Source: Plantago ovata
Taxonomy: Eukaryota; Streptophyta; Magnoliopsida; Lamiales; Plantaginaceae
Direction of reading: 5' to 3'
DNA: 64,000 nucleotides
Assembly (NCBI GenBank): GCA_028274465.1
Contig: CM051457.1
Span: 13,815,097-13,879,096, forward strand
Shown: piece by piece, positions 13,101 through 23,969 of the stretch
Numbering within the stretch: the first letter of the stretch is position 1
How the letters are laid out: each line of letters opens with the position of its first letter
Notes under the pieces: generated by a model
Seen by the model: the letters and a program-made list of their open reading frames with translations, nothing else
Told to the model about the DNA's origin: nothing
Database searches by the model: none
Program-made: the position numbers and the translations under genes

Positions 13101-16100
13101 TCCAAATGTCTATCTCTCTGCAGCATAAAGGATCACAATTCAAAAAAACTTCTCTACGTACTTTTCTACAGTAGTTAACTGCTTCAACTTATTGAATTCA
13201 ACAATCACATCCTCTTCATTAACTATTGTAAACCTCATCATAAACTTCTCTACAAATCGTGCCCAACCCATGGCCTATCTCCCCTCAATTTCATCCAAAT
13301 ACCAATACTCTGCAGTACCTTCAAGGTAAATCCCCGCCACCAACACTTCATCAACATCGCTCATAGCATTCAACAAAAGTACTTATGATAATTACGAATC
13401 CAACTCTTAGCATCGCTACCATTGAATTAAGGAAAATCCATCTTAGAACCACAAACTTTAAGTGATCGATTAATAGTTTGATCAACAGGTTTTTCTCACG
13501 AGTTTCATTGCGAGTTTGCTCAGTATGAACATGATTCGTGCCTCCGGCGCCAATCGCCATGATCAAATCTCGTAGCTCTGCAAAACCACTCGCCTGATCC
13601 GAAGCTAACTGCAATTGAGCTGATGCAAGCTTCTCCTGAGCTACGTTAAGCTTTTCGTGAGCCACGCTGAGTTTCTGCATCTCCTCCTTCGCAGCAGAGC
13701 TCGATTGCCCAAGAGACTCGATCCTCTAAGTGTTAGTCGTTCCTCCCGCCATTGATGTGCTTCAACCTGGATGCTGGTACCAAATGGAACACTAACACTC
13801 TATTGAAACTGTAATTAGAAAGCTAAAACTGGAGGAGATATTTCATTCACGATAACTGCTCAAACACATATTTATACTTGAGTTCGATGAACTCAAGTCT
13901 CAGCAACCATGCACGTGTCCCTATCTATGTGTTGTCCCTTTGGCGTCCTAATTCGCGCCTAACAGACATAAAAGCGGCGAACTCAAATCACAACACTACA
14001 AAGCTATAGAAACGTAATAAGTGAAACACATTTTTCTCTGTAGTATTTTGTAGGGAACTCCCCCCCCTCAACCCCACCTTGAACCATACTTAAAAAAAAA
14101 TACCACTTGGAGTTGCTTTGTCTTTGCTTAAGTATACCTTTAAGTATCTAGGAACATTCAATTTTAGACGTATAATTCATCACAATTCTTTATTTAATAC
14201 GTATGGATCCACCGAATCCATAGATTCCACAATAGCTTGGACATAGTAGCTTGATTCCAGTCTACAATGGAGATAATATAAAATCCTCCCATAGATTTAG
14301 GATCACATTTTCTCCCATGCAATCGGTGCTCTTCTGGTAATCTCCTCAGATCCACTCCATACTCCACCTATAACTTCTTCACAAAGCCTCAATACGCCTT
14401 AGTACTTTGTTTGGTAAGGGATGGACTTGCAACCAACAAGTTGTAATGGAAAAGAGAACACTTTGAATCAATTGAACTCTATCGGCATAACTAAGTAGCT
14501 TTGAAGTCCATTGTAGGGTTGGGCACGGGTTGGGTAATTTGGGTTTTGGTTATTTCAGGTTTGGGTAGAGCGGGTATCGAGTTTCTCTGACATATATACA
14601 AACCCAAAAAGGCAAATGAAAGAAAAGAAGAAAGAGAGGATAATCCGTACCTCGAACGAAGAGAGAGTCGAAAGAAGAGCATCGTTGGTTCGGGTTCAGA
14701 TATCGGGTGTCATCTTTCTAATCGGGTACCCGACTGCAAGTTTGGGTAACCCGACATTTCTGCCTTTTTTTTCCCACTGATTTTTCATGAATTTAGAATA
14801 TGAAAGAGAACTAAACCACTACACGTCACTTTTGCTATATGTCGACAACACATCCACCAAAAAAACTTCATAACAATCATAATCCAGATCTACTCTATGA
14901 AGAAATATTCAAACGAACTTGAACGCGAAAGCAACAAATCCAATTGACAGTGAAAATAAGACTGTGCCCTTCAAAAATGGCGTGCGACTGATGGCTGAGG
15001 GCTGAAACCCATTGAAATGCAAGGATGGATCTGAGATTTCTAGTGCTAGTTGCTTCCTGTATCTTGAGTCGATGATTGATGCTTCATCATATGGTTATTG
15101 AATTGGGGGAGAGAACAAGAGGTAGAGCAATAGGTAAGTAAGTATATGTTTTTGTCTCGTTGATGGTTTCTATCCATTGGAAAACAAGATTTAAAAACAA
15201 AATCCCTTTGCCTATAATGTTACACTTGAAACCCAAAATACACGAATAATCATACCTGATGTACCCAGAAATACCCGACCCCTTCACCCAATCATAGTCT
15301 AGTGTTTGATTATTTCCACTATTTTATGAATTAGTGGCTTGTAAAGCTGAATATAGTTTCTTTGCAGATAAAGGAATGCCCAAGTACTTGAACAACATGG
15401 ATTATTGCAAAATTGCAACTATCCTAATCTCCTCCCTCATAGTTGCATGATCTCCTCCAAAAAGACAGTATTACATTTGGCTTTATTAGCTTGCAAACAC
15501 ATTAGAAAAATCTTGAAACCCTCCTATTAGCACATGGACTAATAGACTAATAGAGTATCACCTCAGCTAAAAAGTAGTAGGTCATGTGGGAAACAAATGT
15601 TTATGAAATTTACTTTCTCGGACCTAGGGTGAAGGTTGAAATCCGACAGTTTCAAAAATTTTAAATTCCTCTGGAGATTGAAACAAGAGTTGTGAGATGG
15701 GATCGCATGGCGAAGTCCTCGTTTTGCTTCCAATATAGTTTACTTTGTATCCCATAAATAAAATATATGTAAGACAACGTTTTAACACATCATGACCTAT
15801 CCCACAAATTTTCTAGGAAAGTTCATCCCCAAAATTATATCCTCAAAGGCTTCCCGGTCAACCGTATCATATGTTAACTGTATCAACCGTTAACAAAACA
15901 TTGGCCTGTTAGTTATGTTACAATTCCATTTCTTGCACAACTTGAGAACCGTGCCTTCTCAATTATATAGTTCAAAACTGTGAACAATTGGGGCCTTCTA
16001 GTAATTGTTGTATCTCAAGTCACTCTCATTATCAAAAGTGTATGATATAAATGATGGGTCAAGAGCTTCAACTTACAGTAAGGAAATTGTTGAAACCACA

Positions 16101-19100
16101 TCAAGTTCCGTATAGATCTATCTATATTGGAATATATAACTCCCTGAGTATGGTTATTTGACCAGGTGATTGCCTATCCAAACATAGATATATATTTCAT
16201 TTAATCCCACCCTATCCATCATCCTCGCTGGTTTTTTACAACATGAATTTCCTTCTGCTTATCTTGTTCGGGTGGCAACCATTCATATATGACTTATTGT
16301 TGATAAGAATTACCATTGGTATTCCTTATAGTAATGGAGTTAGCCATCCTTTTCATAATATCAATCTCACACGAGCATAAGAGTTCATAGGTCAAAGGAG
16401 CAGATCACTAGCAATCTTACTGATGTTTCTAATTCCCCACATACCAAAGAAAGTTATGGTAGTTGAACCCAGATTGATGCAAGACGCAACTTCTCCTCAT
16501 CAAAAACAAAATCATCTGTCCACTTCTCCAAAATCAAAGGCATACCATAAATAGTATACGACCCTTTTATTAAGACCGTTTCCTTATCTTGTGCAGAGTG
16601 AAATATGAGAAAAAAATAGCCCTCATCATTACAATAGATTCATGGCATTGTTACGAAGTTCCATACCTTAATGAATTGCTTCACAACATTCATTGCAAGT
16701 AGTTCTCCCAAATTGTACATTACAAGGGTATTAGCCCAAAACCAGTCTTTGTAGCTACATCCTTCGCTTCAATAACAACCTCTACTGCTCCATTCATCAT
16801 CACAGATGGCATAAACTGTACTACATGATCCTTTTTCAATAATCCATTACCCTTACTATCATCCACCCATGGCCCTCTTTGCTCTTCTTTTTGGACGAAT
16901 TTTGACGTGTCTCGGGTGGAATCTCCATATTATTAATCGATTCACATGAGTTTTCATCGGTGTCACAGTTACCGGTGTCACAGTTACCGGTGACACACCG
17001 GCTGTTGGTTTTACCGGTTGTGTAGTATCCTTTTTTCTTCGTCGATTTGCTATTTTCCCTTTCTTTTCATTAGATTGGCTAGCATGACCATTAGCCAACG
17101 TAGAAATGACCACTGATTTCTTTGACATGCTATGTAGACGTGGTTGTCACTTTTTTTTTGCATCGTAACTAGGTGAAAATCGCATGCACAAACAATTATG
17201 GCCGACCTTTTTTTTTTTTTTTCTTGCGTACAGTTAGAGAGAAATTTATTCTCTATTAGAATGCAAGTTGATAACCAAGTTATCAAAAGGATTATAGTGA
17301 TAGGGAGTGATTCTGGTTTCACCACCTTTTTCAGTTATGTGATTCAAGTGCTATTAAACATGAAAGTTCGGCACCTTATTCACCACAACAAGATTGCATA
17401 GCATGAAGAGATAACTGCAGTTTGAAAGAAATAAGGAATGTTATATTGTCCAATTTTGGGTTTAATAATATAATAGAATGATGCCGAGGGAGAGGTTGTG
17501 GGTTAAGGGGGGACTGAGTTGACAACTTACTACATCCCGTAGAAAGTTGAGAATCAACTTAAAAAGCGGATTAAGGTGGGAAAAATAGATCTTGGTGGTA
17601 AATATGTTTCATCACTTTTGGAGTTGTGTGCTTCAAAATGAAATTGTGGCACCTTATTCACTATAACAAGATCAAGATCGTATAGTAGTGAAAAGAAATA
17701 ATCACACATTAAAAAAAATAATAGGTGTTTTGTTGCTTAGATAAGGTATTAACCATGATTTTTTATTTTTTTTTGAACAAATTTCAACATTTTATTTCAG
17801 TATAAGCAATGAAAGTACATCAACTCATCAAGCTATAAGCAGCAAACCACACATTGCTCTCTGCAAGATCAAAACTGCCTTACTATCAACATTTACACAA
17901 TTGGATAGCCTTTCATAGGTTGACAAAAGTTTTGAAGTTTGGGATTTAATTGACACCTAGTGAATGTTGTCTCCCCGGTTGTCTATAGAAGAACTTTGAA
18001 GTTACCCATCTTATTTTGGAATTTGTGCATGTTCCTTTCCTCCTCACAAAATAGATGAACTTAGTTGCTAAATCTTTGAAAGACCTGCTCTTCACTCATT
18101 TCCCTTTTCCATTTTGACAGATGAACCTCTTTTTCTCAACCCATCCCTACACTATATACTATATGGCCCATTCCACACTAGTTCAATAAGTATTTCCATA
18201 CTGGCTCAATAGTTTCACATGAAAATAAAAGTTGGTCCAGAGTCTCATTCTCCACCCCACAAAATACACACATAGGATTAACTGTGATATGCATTAAGAA
18301 GCTTGTCCTTTGTAGCTAGCACTTCCGATGCAACTAACCAAACTATAAACCTGGCTCTTGGTGTGGCAATGTTGTTAAGTACAAGCTCTTGCCAACATGT
18401 TTTGTCCGTTGCAGGCCTTAATAGTTCGTAAACCTTATTCATCTCAAACTTGTCTTTTTGTAGTTGTATATCCCACTCTGCATGTCCTACCGATGTTATC
18501 TTAGGATATTTCTAAATAAATATGAAGTATCCCCATGCTTCTCCATAATCATTAAGGACTGATATTTTATGTAATAACCATGGATCTACTTGTTCCATAG
18601 TTTGTCTTCCTTCAAGTTCAAAGCCCGCAACAGTTCAAGCATATTTATCTAGTCCCATGTAGGCAAATGAATTAGTCCCGTCCCTCCGGCCCATAGCTCT
18701 TGGTTTACAGATGTCTTCTTAAGGATCTAAGGCCTTTCTTGATGTTCCAACATCCTCAGTCCATACGAAATGTCTGCATATAGCCTCCAAAGCCTTCATC
18801 ACTTTCTTTGGGAACATGAGGATATGGCTCCGATAACCTTGTATTGCATAAGGTACATTTTGTGTCAATTGAAACATGTCCATAGCTAAGTAACCTTGAT
18901 GTCCAATGCCTAACCCTTGCTACCATCTTCTCCAAAAGTGTTAGATATTGTTGTATGGATAGTCTTTTACCATTTAAAGGTATCTCCTGGTACTTAAGGT
19001 AAGCTTCCTTCTCGTATTTGCACATGAGCTAAGATCCTTGGTTTAATCTCATGGTTAACCCCAACAACATAAATGTTTGTCTTCCTCCTATTTGCAACTA

Positions 19101-22100
19101 AACCTCATGTTTGATTGAAAATATCAAATTGATCCATAACTGCATTGATTAAACTCATATTCGCCTTAGCAAAGAAATGAAGATCATCAACATGCAAAAG
19201 TCAGGTGTGCAATCTTCAAATTTGCATATCTTGGGTGGAATCTGAATTGGGGACAGTTGTGAAGGTTTTGCATCAATCTCGACAAGTATTCCATACATAA
19301 GGCAAAGATATGGAGAGTTGGGATCTCCTTGTCTTACTTATTTTTTTTCCCCAAAAAAGGCTCAACCAGTTCCCCATTAACACAAATCTGATAGTATACT
19401 GTAGTGAGACATACCATAATCCACTTTACAAATAGGAAAGCCCAATCCTCTTGGAAGTTGATCAATGAACATTCACTGCACAGAGTCATGCTTTTTAGTT
19501 GTCCATTTTAATCATGCATCTTGTTGAGATCCCTTTCCGTTCATATTCTCTTATGATCTCTTGAGCCAGAATTGTATTATCATGAATGGAACTTCCTAGA
19601 ACAAAGGTGGTATGTGCAGCTTCAACTAATTGTTCCATTACCCCACTCATTCTCATCATAATTACCTTTTTAATTATCTTGTAAAGCACTGTGCAACATG
19701 CAAATGGTCCTTTAATCCTTAATAGTATTGGATGCGGAGCTCTTAGGAATAAAAGTCACTAGTATTGTATTAACACTTTAAGCAACTTCCCCGTGTTGAA
19801 AAAGTCTTGTACAACCTTTGTCGCCTCTCTGCCTATGATTCCCCATGCTTTATAAAATATTTGGATGTGTGACCATCCACACCAGGTGCATTATCATCCC
19901 CTATTGTATCCAAAGCTTCATAAATCTCTGTTGTAGTTACAATCTTATCAATGCTCATTTGATCTACATGTAGCATTGCACCCCCTAACCAACCTCAATA
20001 TCCACCGCTCTATTTGTTTGAGCAGGTGCGCCTCAAAGGTTCTTACAAAAATTCATCACTTCATGAACTATTTGTCTCATCTGTGAGCTTTGTCCCTTGA
20101 AGATCGTATAGCACTTCAATTCCACTAGCCCTCCTAACAAGACTAGCATGAAAAAGCTTGTTGTTTCCATCTCCACAATCAAGTCGGTGCATCTTGCTTC
20201 TTTGCTTTAGAATTTGTTCCTCTGTTAGAACCATTTCTCATACTCCTCCTATGTAGCTCCATGAACACCTCTCTGTCCAAAGGTGTCACTTGCAAAACAT
20301 TCTGCACTTGCTCCACTTTAGCTTTACCTGCATCCACTTTAAATTAAACATGAGAGTAGTGCTTTGCCAGTCATTCCAGAGTGCCTTTAACTTCATCCAA
20401 ACCCTATACATCTTGACACCCTGAATTTCTTGACTCCATATGTTCCCAACTATATATGCTACCAAAATTTGTGTGACACACTAAGTTTAGAAACTTGAAG
20501 TTCCTAGGCTTTGTGGCTATTCTTACTCCAATTTGCAATTGCAAAGGAGAGTGATTAGAACTCCCCATATTTAATACTTCACTACCAAAGAGCCAGAGTG
20601 TTGTATCCAATCTATATTGCACAATCATATGTTTATTTTGGAATATATCAAATTATCCTCCTCTGTTGCACCAAGTATAAGGTCACCCCACATAACTAAA
20701 TTCTTGTAACTGAGTTGTGACAATAGCTTATCTGAAGTCACTACACTCTATCAGTTATTGGTAATCCTCCAATTCTATCATCAGATCCCAACACACTATT
20801 AATTAAAGTCCTCTGTCACAACCCAAGATTGTTTAATTCCACCAGCCACCCTGCACAATTCAACCCACAAACTTTCCCTCCATTCTCCATCATTCAAACC
20901 ATACACCTACGTTATGAAAAACGGAAAATCTCCAGTCAGAACATAAACACTCCCATGAATAGTCTCATTGGTAGAGGACAAGAACTGGGAAATGCACCTT
21001 TCATGTATCCCATCCAACCCACATATTCTACCATGATAAGAACTACTATAGTTATCTACAAACTGCGCATTATGTTGCTTAACTCTTGTTTCAAGCAAAT
21101 CACATAATTCCACTTTATTATTTCTTATCAACTTAATTGCCTCATTTTGTCTCAAGGACTTATTTAGCCCATGAACATATTTCAACTGAGGCTAAGCATT
21201 AAGGATTGAGAGTGTGTGAGGGACCTCCCCTCAGCCCTTGATAGCCTTCAAAAAAACCAAAATGTGTGCCCTTATTACCTCCAATATCAACAGCTAATTA
21301 TTGAAACTGGTTATTGTGCACCATTTCCTCATCAGCTTGCCTTGCAGGTTGTTGTTTGTTCCTTCTCTGTCTCACATGAACCCATCACTCCTCTCTTCTT
21401 TCTGTCTTTGCCTATTTCTTCCAACTTATTGTCTATTCTACACTTGTCTCTCTGCATTCCTTTGTGGAAACGGTAAGGCATGGCAATCATGCCCCAGACT
21501 TGACATTTTTGGCAAAATGTTGGTATCCACTCATACTCTAAAGGTTGCTCCAATATATCCCCTTATGTCTGTTTTATCTTCACTTTCTGCACATGAGGTT
21601 GACTAACATCTACCTCCATGCACACCCTTGCAAAGTTCATTCGAGATTGGTTAATAGTACAAGCATATGGGTGTAGTGGTTAACACCTTATTCAGTATTC
21701 ACCACAATAAAATGTCATAGAGCAAAAAGAAAGAACCGCACTTCGAAACAAATGATGATTCCATGTTAGTGCAGTCGCAGGATTAACCTTGTAATCAGAG
21801 TGGGAAATGTTTACATCTAACGGCATCTTAAAAAAGACTTCGAGAAAGAAAAAAGACAAAAGCTCTTATGAGTTCTGGTATGGAAGATCACCTTCTTACA
21901 ACACGTGCATGTGTGAAGGTGTCTTGCTAAAGTAATGGTTCATTTACCTAAGAAAATAAAAATAAGACATAAGACTATTGAGTGCATATGACTTCTTGTG
22001 TGTGCATTAATAGTGATTATCGATTCTTGGTAGTGAACTCTAGAGTTTTGACATAACAAGAAAATAATAATAGTGTCGCGAAATGCTTTCTTCTTTGATC

Positions 22101-23937
22101 ATGTGTTTCCATGTAAAATATATGAAGATGTTGCAAACATCTTTTCAAAATACACACATGGAATATAAGAACATAATGAAGAGTGTGGAAAACATCAGAC
22201 TGAACCAAGATGTAACTAACGTCGAGAACAAAACATGTCTTGAATTCTACACTTATGTGCTACAAAGTGACCTTAAAGTTTCCAATTTAATCAATATCCT
22301 TTCACTTTTATGTTTTGCGTGTGTGTAACAATACCATGCCCATGAAAACTTTACCCTGTCCAAAAGACTTGGGTGAGGAAATTGCTTAAAAAGAAACATA
22401 TGTGGCATGTCTTCCAGCTAGTGGTCATCTTTTAGAAAAAGGCATGTTGAGGTAGAAGGGGGAACACACTTGTTGCACAACATTACCTATGCTTTTCACG
22501 AAAATGAATTTCAATCCGACTAATTTTGGAGTTACCTTTAGAAGTTGCGGAAATCATAGTCTTTTTTATCAAATTACTAGCCTCATTGTTCATATTCGTA
22601 TTTTAATTGTCATATGACTACGTAGTCTATTTTCGCAATGCTCACCAGGGAAACCATGTGAGAAAGTAGTAGGCGTTCATGAGGTGGCACAAAAATCATG
22701 ATAACCAAGCTTATACTCAATTGCTTGAAAGCACGATGAGTGCTTGGGGGTCATGGGAAACTTACGTTGAATATCATACCAAAATATGGTAATAGAATAG
22801 CCAAGGTATTGTTGTAGATCCATTACCAGAAGTTTGAAGCATCCAGTAGACAGTTTGATGGTGCTATTTTCACATGCATATGAACTAGGATATAATAAGA
22901 AAGCATTTAATCCTTTCAGACTTTACGGGATCCCACTCCAAACCATGAACTTGTAGTTGAAGCTGCATAACTAATGAATTGTTGCTCCATTTGTAGTTTC
23001 GTACTCACAAGGCCAAAATGTACTGTACAGTACACTAACATGCAACCTCCATAATCCCTACACACATAGTTGATACACGAGGAGGACATAACAATTAACA
23101 CACTTAAGAGGAGGTAGATATACACGTGCATGTTTATAACATATATAAGTAGACAAAAACTCTTAAAAGGGTATGAGACCTTCTAGGTGCTTGCAAAATT
23201 AAATATGTGAGCATAATATCTTACTGACAAGATGTGTGTGACACATGATCCAAGGGCATTGCTCATTCTGTTCAACGCCCTTTCTTCATGATACGTTTAA
23301 AACTACCATGGGTCTTGAAGATCAAAATGTGATTGAGTGCCCAAGTTTACAGATACAGACTACTATCCACTTGGTATGGTTAGCCTATTGAATCCTATGA
23401 GCTATGAATGTTAATGTTCAATGCTCAACCTTTTCAACATTAACCATGATACTTACGAGAAACAAGTAAGCTTAGTACTTAGCCCCCAATCTAAATTAAT
23501 ACCCTACATATTTTATGATTAATGTAATTTTTGGTGGCTAATGCTGGTTAATTTGTTTCCCTGGATTACTACCCCATAATTGAAGGGGCTTTATTTCACC
23601 TACAGTTTTGGGTAACTTCCTTGGTTGATGTATTTAACCTCAGTTTATGCGAATATAATTATTCTTATGCCGACTGCAAACATATTATTTTGCATGACCA
23701 AGGAAGTGTCATTAAAGTTTGTTTTGTTGCAGCCTTCCTCAGATGCTGGAACGGTATCATGAATATATAGAAACAGAACAAAGAGCCTCCAGTAGTGCTG
23801 TAGAGAATCAAGTAAGATTATTTCTTGGTTGCTATTCGTTAATAGATTACTGGCCTATTAAGCGAATAACCTCACTACTGAAACAAATTTTTTTCTTCTT
23901 TACATGTGCTGCAATTGATCTTTTTTTTTTTGTTTAT

Positions 23938-23969
<32 letters not shown>

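Larger units (their letters stand above)
9048..14060 (-). mobile_element. Degenerate Ty3/gypsy chromovirus LTR retrotransposon
   Basis: Minus-strand order from the right: 5' LTR (13785 to about 14060), a primer-binding-like TGGTACCAG just inside it, gag (12840-13760), CCHC knuckle and protease (12247-12837), reverse transcriptase (11246-12015), RNase H (10740-11233), integrase (9986-10450), a chromodomain-like end (9486-9734), then the 3' LTR. The order and the end domain place it among plant chromoviruses. It is dead: many stops and frameshifts, protease DSG reads DLR, the first RT aspartate is Asn (SKINLR), the FFDD motif is FFMR, and the integrase Glu is Lys. The outer end of the 5' LTR is lost and no target duplication is visible. 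Confidence 0.88.
7331..23732 (+). other. Giant intron 1 of the FLC-like gene
   Basis: GT at 7331 and AG at 23731-23732 enclose 16,402 bases. Contents in order: anonymous sequence with a TA microsatellite (7331-9047), a dead chromovirus (9048 to about 14060), LINE A carrying an hAT-like insert (about 14080-17150), a short stretch with poly-T runs (17150-17756), LINE B (17757 to about 21660), and anonymous sequence (21690-23732). No other gene lies within. In Arabidopsis FLC, intron 1 holds the vernalization nucleation region; whether that applies here is unknown. Confidence 0.85.
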
